From positions 558,001-622,000 of the forward strand of contig OX044355.1 of assembly GCA_943846595.1 (NCBI GenBank): DNA of 64,000 nt. Reading direction: 5' to 3'. Below the pieces are notes generated by a model. That model had not been told where the DNA came from. It worked only from the letters and a program-made list of their open reading frames with translations, and did no database searches. A program made the translations under genes and the position numbers. How positions within the stretch are numbered: the first letter of the stretch is position 1; the number at the start of each line of letters is the position of its first letter. Source of the stretch: an uncultured Polaribacter sp. GTDB taxonomy: Bacteria; Bacteroidota; Bacteroidia; Flavobacteriales; Flavobacteriaceae. Shown here one piece after another: positions 47,182 to 56,579 of the stretch.

Positions 47182-48117
47182 TTGAAAATTCTACATCTAG
47201 ACAAAAACCACCCATTGCTTCGTAATCAATTGAATGCTTTGGGGTTTGAGAACGATGAAGACTACAGCGCTTCAAAAGAAGAAGTGATGGCTAAAATTCA
47301 TTTGTACGACGGGCTTATTATTCGAAGTCGATTTAAAATAGATGCCTTATTTCTGGAAAAAACAAAGGGCTTAAAATTTATTGGAAGAGTAGGAGCTGGT
47401 TTGGAAAATATCGATTGTGAAGCAGCTGCCAAAAAAGGGATTGCACTAATTGCTGCTCCAGAAGGAAATAGAAATGCCGTTGGCGAACATGCTTTGGGGA
47501 TGTTATTGGCGCTTTTTAATAAATTACACGAAGCCAATCACGAAGTGAAAACCGGAAAATGGCTGCGCGAAAAAAATCGCGGTGTCGAATTGGATGGTAA
47601 AACAGTTGGACTCATTGGCTATGGAAATATGGGGAAGTCATTCGCAAAAAAACTTCGCGGCTTTGATGTTGATGTGCTTTGTTTTGATATCAAAGAAAAT
47701 GTTTCTGATGAAAATTGTAGGCAAGTATCATTGCAAGAACTCCAGGAAAAAAGTGATGTTTTGAGTTTGCACACCCCACAAACAGCACTTACAAAAAGAA
47801 TGATAAATGCTTCTTTTATAGCACAGATGAAAAAAAATTTCTGGCTTGTAAATACGGCACGCGGATCTGCTGTTGTTACAAAAGATTTAGTAGAGAGTTT
47901 GAAGTCTCATAAAATACTTGGTGCCGCTTTAGACGTTTTAGAGTATGAAAAATCATCCTTTGAACAATTGTTTTTAGAACAAGTTCCTGAAGCATTTCAA
48001 TATTTAATCAATGCAAAAAATGTACTTCTAACCCCTCATGTTGCAGGGTGGACTTTGGAAAGCAACGAAAAACTGGCGCAAACAATTGTACATAAAATTA
48101 AAGAAAAATTTAATTAA
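47182..48117 (+). CDS. D-2-hydroxyacid dehydrogenase (SerA-like)
   Basis: NAD-dependent dehydrogenase of 311 aa. The Rossmann motif is GLIGYGNMGKSFAKKL, the catalytic Arg lies in NTARGSAVV, and the His in LLTPHVAGW. It lacks the C-terminal ACT domain of full-length phosphoglycerate dehydrogenases. It is TTG-initiated and 11 bases downstream of panB. The substrate could be 3-phosphoglycerate or another 2-hydroxyacid. Next to panB, a ketopantoate-related role is possible but not supported by a motif. Confidence 0.88.
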   Translation: MKILHLDKNHPLLRNQLNALGFENDEDYSASKEEVMAKIHLYDGLIIRSRFKIDALFLEKTKGLKFIGRVGAGLENIDCEAAAKKGIALIAAPEGNRNAVGEHALGMLLALFNKLHEANHEVKTGKWLREKNRGVELDGKTVGLIGYGNMGKSFAKKLRGFDVDVLCFDIKENVSDENCRQVSLQELQEKSDVLSLHTPQTALTKRMINASFIAQMKKNFWLVNTARGSAVVTKDLVESLKSHKILGAALDVLEYEKSSFEQLFLEQVPEAFQYLINAKNVLLTPHVAGWTLESNEKLAQTIVHKIKEKFN

Positions 48118-48153
48118 CTTTATACTTCAAAGCAGCAACAAAACAAAAAAGCG

Positions 48154-48612
48154 ATGAAATACGAAGCAGATTCCCCAGAAGCATATATTGAGCAACTCCC
48201 TGAGGAGCGGAAAATAGTCATTAAAAAATTACGTGCCATTATCCAAAAAAATTTACCGAAAGGATTTCAAGAGTGTATCAATTACAACATGATTGGATAT
48301 GTAGTTCCTCATAGCACCTATCCCGATGGATATCATTGCAACCCTAAAACACCACTGCCTTTTATGAATATTGCTTCACAGAAAAACTTTGTAGCAATCT
48401 ACCATTCAGGGATTTATGCAAAAAAAGAATTATTAGATTGGTTTGTTGGAGAATACCCTAAACACACGAAAAGAAAAATAGATATGGGGAAAAGTTGTGT
48501 TCGTTTTAAAAAAATGGATGACATTCCTTATGATTTAATTGGTGAGTTGTGTCAAAAAATGACAATAAAAGAATGGATAAACACCTACGAATCAGCCATA
48601 AAGAAGAAATAA
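48154..48612 (+). CDS. DUF1801 domain protein
   Basis: A 152-residue cytosolic protein with the DUF1801 (YdhG-like) pattern: SPEAYIEQLPEERKIVIKKL, then CINYNMIGYVVPHSTYPDGY and a C-terminal GKSCVRFKKMDDIPYDLI. No enzymatic role is established for the family. It starts a run of four small genes with short gaps (1, 20 and 9 bases), probably one transcript ending at the terminator near 49790. Confidence 0.88.
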   Translation: MKYEADSPEAYIEQLPEERKIVIKKLRAIIQKNLPKGFQECINYNMIGYVVPHSTYPDGYHCNPKTPLPFMNIASQKNFVAIYHSGIYAKKELLDWFVGEYPKHTKRKIDMGKSCVRFKKMDDIPYDLIGELCQKMTIKEWINTYESAIKKK

Positions 48613-48613
48613 T

Positions 48614-49000
48614 ATGAAAAAAAGAGTAACAGGAATTGGGGGATTATTCTTTAAAAGTGAAGACCCAAAAGCATCCAAAGAATGGTACCGAAAACATCTT
48701 GGTTTCAACACGGATGAATATGGAGCAACGTTTTGGTGGAAAAACAAGGAAGGAAAAGACGCTTCGACACAATGGAGTCCATTTGCAAAAAAGACCGATT
48801 ACTTTGAACCCTCAACAAAAGACTTTATGTTTAACTATCGGGTGGAGGACCTGGTAGAATTGCTTGCTGTTTTAAAAGCAGAAGGAATAAGAATTATAGG
48901 AGAAATGCAGGAATTTGATTATGGGAAATTTGCTTGGATCCTAGACAATGAGGGAAATAAAATTGAACTTTGGGAACCCGTTGACAGTGCTTTTTTGTAA
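48614..49000 (+). CDS. VOC family (glyoxalase-like) protein
   Basis: A 128-residue vicinal-oxygen-chelate fold protein. GIGGLFFKSEDPKASKEWYRKHLGF is the start of a typical betaalphabetabetabeta module, and LDNEGNKIELWEP the end of the second, with the C-terminal Glu that usually binds metal. Substrates in the family range from methylglyoxal to antibiotics. None can be assigned here. Confidence 0.88.
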   Translation: MKKRVTGIGGLFFKSEDPKASKEWYRKHLGFNTDEYGATFWWKNKEGKDASTQWSPFAKKTDYFEPSTKDFMFNYRVEDLVELLAVLKAEGIRIIGEMQEFDYGKFAWILDNEGNKIELWEPVDSAFL

Positions 49001-49020
49001 ATTTATAAAAATTAACAGTA

Positions 49021-49302
49021 ATGGAAATAATTGATAAAAATGGGAATACAATTCCCAACCAAGAAAGTAAACGTGTTTTGGCGGGTGTCTTAGCGATTCT
49101 AATCGGTCCTTTGGGCATCCATAAATTTGTTTTAGGATATACAACTCAGGGTTTGGTCCTTCTTGGAGTGAGTCTTTTGACCTGTGGAATTGGCGTATTT
49201 ATAACAAGTATCATAAGCTTAATTGAAGGGATTATTTATCTCTCGAAATCTGATGAAGCGTTTATTCACACCTACCAACTAAAAAAAACAGCTTGGTTTT
49301 AA
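49021..49302 (+). CDS. TM2 domain membrane protein
   Basis: A 93-residue protein with two membrane segments joined by a short loop. The TM2 pattern is clear: LAGVLAILIGPLGIHKFVLG, then GLVLLGVSLLTCGIGVFITS. The role is unknown. It lies in the small-gene run after panB. Confidence 0.88.
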   Translation: MEIIDKNGNTIPNQESKRVLAGVLAILIGPLGIHKFVLGYTTQGLVLLGVSLLTCGIGVFITSIISLIEGIIYLSKSDEAFIHTYQLKKTAWF

Positions 49303-49311
49303 AAAAATACG

Positions 49312-49713
49312 ATGATGAAAATATTTTCAAATTATCCAACAGAAGTTTTAACACTTCTTTTTTTAATCGTCACGTTCCTACAATCCGGAATTGATAAACT
49401 AACAGATTGGAACGGTAACTTGTCTTTTATAAAGGGGCATTTTAAAAATTCTCCATTAAAAAATGCGGTACCTCTTTTACTCGCGATTATTTTAATTGTA
49501 GAAATGGCAGCGAGTATTTGTATGCTTGTAGGCGTTTATCAACTCTACACATCCGAGATCAAAGAAACGGCAGTTTTAGGTGTAGCGCTTTCAGCTGTAA
49601 GCTTAATCTTTCTTTTAATCGGACAACGTCTTGCTAAAGATTATGCTGGAGCGATGACCTTAGCTGTCTACTTTATCATTTGTCTTTTTGGACTGTATCT
49701 GCTAAATAAGTAA
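49312..49713 (+). CDS. DoxX-like membrane protein
   Basis: A 133-residue protein with four hydrophobic segments and the N-terminal stretch FLQSGIDKLTDW, then AAVEM-like LIVEMAASICMLVG, resembling DoxX-type quinone-linked proteins. No cofactor motif is visible. It is the last gene of the small-gene run and is followed by a hairpin terminator. Confidence 0.75.
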   Translation: MMKIFSNYPTEVLTLLFLIVTFLQSGIDKLTDWNGNLSFIKGHFKNSPLKNAVPLLLAIILIVEMAASICMLVGVYQLYTSEIKETAVLGVALSAVSLIFLLIGQRLAKDYAGAMTLAVYFIICLFGLYLLNK

Positions 49714-49753
49714 AACCTATCATAAAAAAATTATTATTAGTTATATTTATTAA

Positions 49754-49800
49754 AAAACACCCTTAAAAAATACATTTTAAGCGTGTTTTGTTTTTATTTG
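49754..49800 (+). terminator. Terminator after the small-gene run
   Basis: The AAAACAC..TTAAAA arm pairs with TTTTAA..GTGTTTT across a short loop (with two mismatched positions), followed by a T-rich tail. It lies 40 bases past the DoxX-like gene. Confidence 0.6.
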
Positions 49801-49855
49801 TAGAGTTGTTACCTATGGGTTGTAAAAATGGTTTAAAAACCTATTGAATTCGGTT

Positions 49856-50713
49856 TTAGGTGCTTTTGAGCACATATATTAAAGAAGAGTACTCTGAAGT
49901 CTTTTTTGCTTTCGAATTGGATTGAAATCCAATCCAAAATGATTTTATAATATTCATTTTTCCATTTCTATATTTTTCACTTAAAAGGGAAACATAGTAG
50001 GCATCAAATTTCATTGGAAGAACTCCAATGACTTTCAAGGAGACGAGCGCAAATATTTTTTGAATGCTTTTTTGGGAGAAATGCCACAAGTGCCTTGGAA
50101 CATCAAAAGCAGCCCAAAAGGCTGCATAATACCTTGCATCAAAACTTTTATAATTTGGAACCGCAATTAAAAGCCTTCCGTTTTCTTTTAACAATTCTTT
50201 TAGGCTTTGTGTGTAGGTTTCTAAATTTTCTACATGCTCTAAGACATGCCAAAGAGTAATAACGTCAAATTTTTGTCCTTTAAAAAAAGAGAGGTCTTTT
50301 TTTAGTATAATATTTTTACTTTTCGCAATTTCACGCGCCTTTTCACTAGGCTCTAAACCCTCGACTTTCCAATGATTTTTTTTACAAGCCTGAAGAAAAT
50401 CGCCTGTACCTGCACCAACATCTAAAACCGTTTTCTCTTCTGTTACAAAGGAATCTAACAACATCACTTTCTTCTTTAGTGTGTGTCTTTTTACAATTTG
50501 ATACACCTTGTCAAAAAGAGACTTTTTGGCATCAGTGTGTGAAATATAAGCATTACTTTGATAATATTTTTCTAAATTTGAAGGGACAGGAGAAGTTACT
50601 AAAAGATCGAATTCTTGGTTTTTCATTAAGCTGTATTGCTCTCCAGAAACAGTGTGATCTTTACAGATTAAAAAAGGTTTTACGTTTTTTTGAAAACGAC
50701 TTTTATGCACCAT
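49856..50713 (-). CDS. Class I SAM-dependent methyltransferase
   Basis: A 285-residue soluble methyltransferase with SAM motif TVLDVGAGTGDFLQACKK (about residue 94), GLEPSEKAREIAK and the post-motif ITLWHVLEHVENLETYTQSL. This resembles UbiG/UbiE-type or sugar/lipid methyltransferases. The N-terminal 25 residues are Cys-poor, with FLICKDHTVSGEQYSL, seen in related Bacteroidota enzymes. It is the last gene of a mnmG-linked cluster. The substrate is unknown. Confidence 0.88.
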   Translation of the reverse strand: MVHKSRFQKNVKPFLICKDHTVSGEQYSLMKNQEFDLLVTSPVPSNLEKYYQSNAYISHTDAKKSLFDKVYQIVKRHTLKKKVMLLDSFVTEEKTVLDVGAGTGDFLQACKKNHWKVEGLEPSEKAREIAKSKNIILKKDLSFFKGQKFDVITLWHVLEHVENLETYTQSLKELLKENGRLLIAVPNYKSFDARYYAAFWAAFDVPRHLWHFSQKSIQKIFALVSLKVIGVLPMKFDAYYVSLLSEKYRNGKMNIIKSFWIGFQSNSKAKKTSEYSSLIYVLKST

Positions 50714-50733
50714 AATCGTAAAATTAGCTTAGA

Positions 50734-50749
50734 TGTTCCTCGTGGAACA
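50734..50749. promoter_or_regulatory. parS-like palindrome downstream of mnmG
   Basis: TGTTCCTCGTGGAACA is a palindrome with one imperfect central pair. It matches TGTTCCACGTGGAACA, a symmetric form of the ParB-binding parS site, at 15 of 16 positions. It lies in the 56-base gap between the methyltransferase and mnmG. Binding is inference. Confidence 0.55.
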
Positions 50750-50769
50750 TCGTCCGTTTTTTTATTTGT

Positions 50770-52647
50770 TTACCTTCCCATATACACCAACAAAACAGAA
50801 ATATCACTTGGTGAAACACCGCTAATTCTACTTGCTTGTGAAATGGATGTAGGTTGTATTTTTGATAATTTCTCTCGTGCTTCAAAAGAAATAGATTGTA
50901 CTTTTTGGTAATTAAATGTGGATGGAATCATTACGTTTTCTAGACGGTTTAATTTGTCTGCATTGTTCTTTTCTTTCTCAATATATCCAGCATACTTTAA
51001 ATGAATCTCCACCTGCTCTATCACATCTGGACCAATATTATTCTTTGAAACAAAATCACTTAATTTATCAATAACCATGAAATCAGAAAAAGACAATTGC
51101 GGCCTTGCTGCAATTTTAAAAAGCTTCATAGACTGTTTTACAAGCGCCAATCCTTTTGCTTCTAAAATAGAATTTACTTCCGTTTCTTTGACACTGGTAA
51201 CTTCTAAAAACCGAATTAGCAAAGCTGTTTTTTTTCTTTTTTGAACCACTAAATCCAGGCGCTCTTGAGAAGCCAATCCTAATGCATGACCAATTGGGGT
51301 AAGTCTCAAGTCGGCATTGTCTTGTCGCAAAAGGGTTCTGTATTCGGCACGTGAAGTAAACATTCGATAAGGCTCTTCCGTGCCTTTTGTAATTAAGTCA
51401 TCTATTAAAACACCGATATAAGCTTCATTCCTTTTTAGAATAAAAGGCTTTTTTTCTTGTACTTTAAGCGCAGCATTAACTCCTGCCATTAGTCCTTGGG
51501 CAGCAGCTTCTTCATATCCGGTGGTTCCGTTAATTTGGCCCGCAAAGAACAAGTTCTTTACTAATTTTGTTTCCAAAGAATGGGTTAATTGTGTGGGTGG
51601 AAAGTAATCGTACTCTATAGCATACCCATATCTTAAAAATTTTACCTTTTCAAAACCGTCAATCGCGCGAATTGCTTTGTCTTGAATATCTTCAGGCAAA
51701 GAGGTTGAAAATCCATTAACATAAATTTCAACCGTAGTCCAACCTTCAGGTTCTACAAAAACCTGGTGACGTTCCTTAGTGGCAAAACGATCAACTTTAT
51801 CTTCTACAGAGGGACAATATCTTGGGCCTGTAGATTGAATTCTACCATTGAACATTGGAGATCGGTCAAAGCCTTCACGGAGCAAATCATGCACTTTAGC
51901 ATTGGTATAAGTTAGGTAACAAGAACGTTGTTTGATCAGTGGGTTTGTCGTTGGTAAATAAGAGAATTTTTCAGGAGCATCATCGCCTGGCTGCTCGATC
52001 ATTTTTGAAAAATCTAAAGAACGACTATCCACTCTAGGCGGTGTTCCTGTTTTCATTCTTCCTGACTCAAACCCTTTTGCGATTAAATCTTCCGTAATTC
52101 CTGTGGAGGCCCCTTCTCCTGCTCTTCCGCCTCCAAAGGTTTTTTCACCAATATGAATCAATCCATTTAAAAAAGTCCCTGCGGTAATAATGACAGTTTT
52201 AGCTTTAATCTCAAGACCTAAAGCGGTTTTCACGCCGATAATGGTGTCTCCATCAAACAACAATCCATTAACAGAGTCTTGATAAAAATCTAAATTTGTG
52301 GTTTGCTCCAACATGGTTCTCCAACACGCTGCGAATTGCATTCGATCGGACTGGGCTCTTGGGCTCCACATTGCAGGTCCTTTTGATTTATTTAACATCT
52401 TAAACTGAATTGCTGTCTTGTCGGTTACAATGGCACTATAACCTCCTAAAGCGTCAATCTCACGAACAATTTGCCCTTTGGCAATTCCTCCCATCGCAGG
52501 ATTGCAACTCATCTGTGCAATGTTCTGCAAATTCATGGTAATTAGCAAAGTGTGCGCACCCATGTTGGCGCTTGCTGCTGCGGCCTCGCTCCCTGCGTGA
52601 CCACCACCAACAACAATAACATCAAATACTGTTGAATATAAACTCAT
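50770..52647 (-). CDS. mnmG: tRNA uridine 5-carboxymethylaminomethyl modification enzyme MnmG
   Basis: FAD- and NADH-dependent enzyme that, with MnmE, modifies U34 of certain tRNAs. The FAD motif is VVGGGHAGSEAAAA (residues 11-24). GGGRAGEGASTGIT and SRAEYRTLLRQDNADLRLT are further family landmarks, and the C-terminal helical domain ends at SGVSPSDISVLLVYMGR. The length of 625 aa is standard. It follows ybeY and DUF4175 on the same strand and is flanked by two parS-like palindromes. mnmE is not in the window. Confidence 0.97.
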   Translation of the reverse strand: MSLYSTVFDVIVVGGGHAGSEAAAASANMGAHTLLITMNLQNIAQMSCNPAMGGIAKGQIVREIDALGGYSAIVTDKTAIQFKMLNKSKGPAMWSPRAQSDRMQFAACWRTMLEQTTNLDFYQDSVNGLLFDGDTIIGVKTALGLEIKAKTVIITAGTFLNGLIHIGEKTFGGGRAGEGASTGITEDLIAKGFESGRMKTGTPPRVDSRSLDFSKMIEQPGDDAPEKFSYLPTTNPLIKQRSCYLTYTNAKVHDLLREGFDRSPMFNGRIQSTGPRYCPSVEDKVDRFATKERHQVFVEPEGWTTVEIYVNGFSTSLPEDIQDKAIRAIDGFEKVKFLRYGYAIEYDYFPPTQLTHSLETKLVKNLFFAGQINGTTGYEEAAAQGLMAGVNAALKVQEKKPFILKRNEAYIGVLIDDLITKGTEEPYRMFTSRAEYRTLLRQDNADLRLTPIGHALGLASQERLDLVVQKRKKTALLIRFLEVTSVKETEVNSILEAKGLALVKQSMKLFKIAARPQLSFSDFMVIDKLSDFVSKNNIGPDVIEQVEIHLKYAGYIEKEKNNADKLNRLENVMIPSTFNYQKVQSISFEAREKLSKIQPTSISQASRISGVSPSDISVLLVYMGR

Positions 52648-52652
52648 TTTAT

Positions 52653-52668
52653 TGTTTCACGTGGAACT
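52653..52668. promoter_or_regulatory. parS-like palindrome upstream of mnmG
   Basis: TGTTTCACGTGGAACT matches the parS form TGTTTCACGTGGAACA at 15 of 16 positions. It lies 5 bases upstream of the mnmG ATG, in the 42-base gap to ybeY. Confidence 0.65.
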
Positions 52669-52689
52669 TATTATTTAATTAACTGATAA

Positions 52690-53103
52690 TTAGATTGTTA
52701 AAAAAGAAAGCGCTCTATCTTCTTCAAGAGTCATTGCTTTTTTATCTACAGGATCTTTGTCTTTATAGCCAAGATAATGCAATACTCCATGAATCATAAC
52801 TCGGTGTAATTCTTCCAAAAACAACACCTTATAATCCTCGGCATTGTCAGCAACCCTTTCGATGGAAATATAAATATCTCCATTGATGATTTTTCCGATA
52901 GTATTGTCAAAACTAATCACATCCGTAAGTGTATCATGCTGCAAGAATTCAATATTTAACTTGTGCAAATATACGTCATCACAAAAAATATAATTGATTT
53001 CCCCTAATGTAAAGCCATGATTCAAAATTACGGTTTCAATCCATTTTTCATAGGATGGCTCCGCTTCCAATACAAAAGGAGTTTCATAATTAAATGTAAT
53101 CAT
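52690..53103 (-). CDS. ybeY: rRNA maturation RNase YbeY
   Basis: Metal-dependent endoribonuclease in 16S rRNA 3'-end processing and ribosome quality control. The frame has HRVMIHGVLHYLGYKDKDP, in the place of the usual H-x3-H-x5-H zinc site. The first two His are present, but the third ligand position is Asp. The start at 53103 (MITFNYETPF) is chosen over 53151. The product is 137 aa and it lies between DUF4175 and mnmG. Confidence 0.93.
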   Translation of the reverse strand: MITFNYETPFVLEAEPSYEKWIETVILNHGFTLGEINYIFCDDVYLHKLNIEFLQHDTLTDVISFDNTIGKIINGDIYISIERVADNAEDYKVLFLEELHRVMIHGVLHYLGYKDKDPVDKKAMTLEEDRALSFLTI

Positions 53104-53192
53104 TTGATGGTCTATGTTTGTTTTAAAAAACTTCGATTTTTTCTTATACACCGTAAAAAGAAATGTTGTTTGAAAAACAACCTGCTTTGATG

Positions 53193-56100
53193 TTACTGCT
53201 TTTGCTTTGGTTGCGAGAAATATTCACGAACCTTCTTTTTGAAATTTTGTTGCAAAGGTAAGGATTGTCTGTTTAAAATCTCTGTTTGGTTGTAAAACAA
53301 CTTTTTAAACTCCAATTCTTTTTTCTTATTGGATTTCATAAGAGCTCGGTTGACGGAAGATTTCCTTTTATTTTCTCTGCCTTGCTCTAGGGCAGCTTTG
53401 TCTAATTTTAACAACTCATAGGCTAATTGCTGCATTTTTTGGAGGGTCTGCGAATTAAATCCGTTTGCTAAAATTTCATTCTCTAACTGCTCCATGGTTT
53501 TCAATACTTTTTTGGCAGACAGGTTTCCATTGGGTGCGCTTCCTTCATTTTCTTTTATCGCTTCTTCTAATTGCTGCCGAAGCAACTGTTGTTCTTTAAA
53601 TATTTGATACAAAGCTCCATCTAAGTCTTCAGATTGTGACCCTGAGGAGCCGTTGTTTCCTTTTGTGTCATTTTCTCCTGCTTTCCCTGTTTTTCCCTTG
53701 TCCCCTTTTTCTCCTGGGCTTTCTTTTTCTCCTGGCTTTTTAGCACCTTCTTTTCCTTGATTTTCTCCAGGCTTGGCTCCTTTTTTCATGCCTTCTTTCA
53801 TTTTTTCGGAAAGTGCTCCTTGTTTTTTTATAATGTCGGGCAAACTAAATCCAACTCCCGCTCCTTTGCCTTTGCCTAATTTCATTGACATCGATTTCTT
53901 TATATTTGTAAGCATATTGCTTAAATAATCTGCTAAATTGTTCGTGGCAGTCATTACATAACGTTGGTTGGAAACTCCGTCTGTAAATCTGTTTTCACTA
54001 AAATTTTCTAAGGTTTGCGCTAGATTATAGTGCGCCGACGAAAGGTCGTCTTGGATTTTCGTTGAAATTTTAGGAAGCCGCATCGACAATACATACAAAC
54101 TATCGTCAATATGTTCAAAATAAGTTCTCAGCTCATTTTGTTTTTTAAGTGAACTGCCAAAACTGGGATGGGCTGTTGAAATTTCATCAAACCGATTCAT
54201 TAACTGTTCTTGTTTGAATGAAAAAGTGACTAGGTTTTCTAAAATCTTTCGCAAATCATCCAGGTTTTCTTCCATGGAATCCATTTCCAGGTCCATCATT
54301 GCTTGTTGCATTTTGGCGCTCATTTCTTTCATTTTTTGAGCGGCTTTCTGTTGGCTTTTCTCTGCTGCAGCGGGTGTTTTTTTTGAAAGTTTTTCTTCTG
54401 ATTTTTGAAGGGCCTCTTTTATCGCTTCTTTTTCATCTTCGGTATCTGGAAGCTCTAAAGGTTCTTTTAGATTTTGATTGTCTTTTGCAAGAGTGTCTAA
54501 TTCTTTATTGATGGCTTCAAAAGCTGTTTTAATTGCTGTTTGTTTCAGCAAAACACTATCCTTCTTTTTTGCTAGAGCTTCTTGATTTTTTGACAATGCC
54601 TCTAATTTGTTAGCAATTTGCATGGCTTTTTGTTCTACATAAAACCGTTTTACAAGTTCTAATGTTCTTTCTAAACTTCGCTCTTGCTGTTTGTTTTGCT
54701 GCGCCAGTTCTTTTGCTTTTCTAAGAAAGTCTTCCTTGTTTAATTTCTCGGCAATTTTTTCAATTTCATCGAGGAGTTTTTGTTGTTTGTCTAATTTCTT
54801 TAATTCGTGTATTCGATTTTTTAAAACTTCTTTTTTCTCTTGAAGCGCTTCACTTTGTGCCTTCTTTTCACTTAGGTTTTCTTGCAGCTTTTCAGTTTGA
54901 CGTTGAATCCGTTTTTTATATTCTTGTTGTCGCTTTAAAAAAGTTTGCACTTTTTTCTGATCGTTCCAACTTCCTTTTTTCTTGCGTTGAATTTCTTGCT
55001 GAATTTTTACGAGCTCCTGCTGCTGATTTTGGTTTTCTGAAAGACTTTTTTCAAGATTATTGAGGGTGTTTTTTTGTTCTAACAACAATTCTTCTTCTAT
55101 TTCAATCACAGTTTTTTGTCGGTATTGATACGTTTCCGACTTGGTTTTTTTACTCCCATTGAATCCATCATTATCAAAAACCTGAAAAAAGAGCTCGTAA
55201 TTTACGCCTGTTTGTAGGCTAAAGTCTTCTGGGAATTGATAGTAAAAAGACTGTATGTTTTCATTACTAATTGTAAAATCTAAGATTTGTTTATTTGCTG
55301 GATTTTCTTTTTCATAATAGACCAATTGTAGTTTTTGTAAACCGTAATCGTCTGAAATCTGTCCTGCAAATTGGGCAGGTCCACGTGAAATACTATCAAT
55401 GTTGGTAACCACGTGAATCGCTGGGAATTCATCTTTGACGATATCGAGGGAAAACTCCAGTTGCTCGTAATCTTTTAATGGGGTATTGGAAGACGTAATT
55501 GTATAAGAAATTGGTTTGACAATTTGTTTTGTAAACACAAAATCCATTTTTGAAATGGGGGTAAAAGAATTTCTTTTTGCTTTTGTGATAAAAGAAACGG
55601 TATCTGTTGTTGCTGCTTTTACATTCCATTGCACTTGGGTGCCTTCTGGTAAAACATGATTGCCTGTATTTTGAATGATTTCATTTTTTCTACCTAAGTA
55701 GTTTGGATAGTTTAACTCCATAAACACATTTAAAATCGTAGGGGTTTTCACCACCTCTAGGCTGTGATTTGAAGATTGTACTCCGTTGGCTTTTAAGTAA
55801 AAAGTAAGAGGGGTTTCTACTTGTGAAAACATATGTGTAAAGGTGGTTTCGTTTTGTTTTTTTAGCACATATTCTTGTTGTTGAAACACGATTTTAACCT
55901 CCTCTGGACGCACCGTTCCTTTTGTTTGTATTCGAAGCGTAAACGGGTTTCCTTGAATTACTTTTAAAGAGTCATTAGCAATGTAAAATGCAAAAGGCGC
56001 GGGAGGTGTAAAGGCGGTTCTATGATTTACAACACGATCGAAACTTTGAGTTAATGCGGCAGTACTCCCAGAAAATACGGTAATAACTCCTATAACAATC

Positions 56101-56579
56101 GGAACAATTGCATACTTTAAATACTTTTTATTTTTAGTAAGATCAACCGCATTGATAAATGGGATCGGCTGAATTTCGGCGGCTTTTTGTGCGATGCTAG
56201 CCAATAATAAATCCGAGGGATTAGGGTCTTCTTTCAGTTGTAATATATTGAGCAATTTGTCTTGAATTTCTGGAAAATGATTTCCAATAATCCTAGAAGA
56301 TTCTTGGAATGAAATTCCTTTTTGCAGGCCGATCAATTTTAGTATCGGTTTTAAAATAAATTGCACCGATAAATAGGCTTCTACTATAATAAAAGTCCAA
56401 AACAAAGCGGTTCTTGCAAGGGGTTGCAACCACAAAAAAGACTCGATAAATAGGGTTATAAAAAAATAGATGCATCCTAAAGAGAAAAATAAAATACTCC
56501 CTTTCAGCAATTCACTTCTGTAATATTTACGTGTAAAATGCCGTAATTTCTCTGTTATTATTTGATAGCCTTCCATCAT
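53193..56579 (-). CDS. DUF4175 family membrane protein with long coiled coil
   Basis: A 1128-residue protein. Two or three membrane segments lie in the first 180 residues (for example GSILFFSLGCIYFFITLFIE and AIVPIVIGVITVFSG), and a beta-rich region spans about 190-470. After that comes a long Gln/Glu/Lys-rich coiled coil (about 495-790), then a Gly/Lys-rich low-complexity stretch near 915-970. The family is widespread in Bacteroidota next to mnmG-ybeY. The function is not established; a cell-envelope role is likely. Confidence 0.88.
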   Translation of the reverse strand: MMEGYQIITEKLRHFTRKYYRSELLKGSILFFSLGCIYFFITLFIESFLWLQPLARTALFWTFIIVEAYLSVQFILKPILKLIGLQKGISFQESSRIIGNHFPEIQDKLLNILQLKEDPNPSDLLLASIAQKAAEIQPIPFINAVDLTKNKKYLKYAIVPIVIGVITVFSGSTAALTQSFDRVVNHRTAFTPPAPFAFYIANDSLKVIQGNPFTLRIQTKGTVRPEEVKIVFQQQEYVLKKQNETTFTHMFSQVETPLTFYLKANGVQSSNHSLEVVKTPTILNVFMELNYPNYLGRKNEIIQNTGNHVLPEGTQVQWNVKAATTDTVSFITKAKRNSFTPISKMDFVFTKQIVKPISYTITSSNTPLKDYEQLEFSLDIVKDEFPAIHVVTNIDSISRGPAQFAGQISDDYGLQKLQLVYYEKENPANKQILDFTISNENIQSFYYQFPEDFSLQTGVNYELFFQVFDNDGFNGSKKTKSETYQYRQKTVIEIEEELLLEQKNTLNNLEKSLSENQNQQQELVKIQQEIQRKKKGSWNDQKKVQTFLKRQQEYKKRIQRQTEKLQENLSEKKAQSEALQEKKEVLKNRIHELKKLDKQQKLLDEIEKIAEKLNKEDFLRKAKELAQQNKQQERSLERTLELVKRFYVEQKAMQIANKLEALSKNQEALAKKKDSVLLKQTAIKTAFEAINKELDTLAKDNQNLKEPLELPDTEDEKEAIKEALQKSEEKLSKKTPAAAEKSQQKAAQKMKEMSAKMQQAMMDLEMDSMEENLDDLRKILENLVTFSFKQEQLMNRFDEISTAHPSFGSSLKKQNELRTYFEHIDDSLYVLSMRLPKISTKIQDDLSSAHYNLAQTLENFSENRFTDGVSNQRYVMTATNNLADYLSNMLTNIKKSMSMKLGKGKGAGVGFSLPDIIKKQGALSEKMKEGMKKGAKPGENQGKEGAKKPGEKESPGEKGDKGKTGKAGENDTKGNNGSSGSQSEDLDGALYQIFKEQQLLRQQLEEAIKENEGSAPNGNLSAKKVLKTMEQLENEILANGFNSQTLQKMQQLAYELLKLDKAALEQGRENKRKSSVNRALMKSNKKKELEFKKLFYNQTEILNRQSLPLQQNFKKKVREYFSQPKQKQ

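Noticed and set aside
50690-50911. Plus-strand frame covering the parS-like site and the end of mnmG.
   Set aside because: Mostly antisense to mnmG and not protein-like.
55377-55425. Two further CACGTG cores, one with 13 of 16 parS positions, inside the DUF4175 gene.
   Set aside because: CACGTG is expected several times by chance in 64 kb, and these flanks match poorly and lie in coding sequence.
49856-56579. A replication origin near mnmG.
   Set aside because: There is no dnaA gene, DnaA-box cluster or visible unwinding element here; parS sites alone do not locate oriC.
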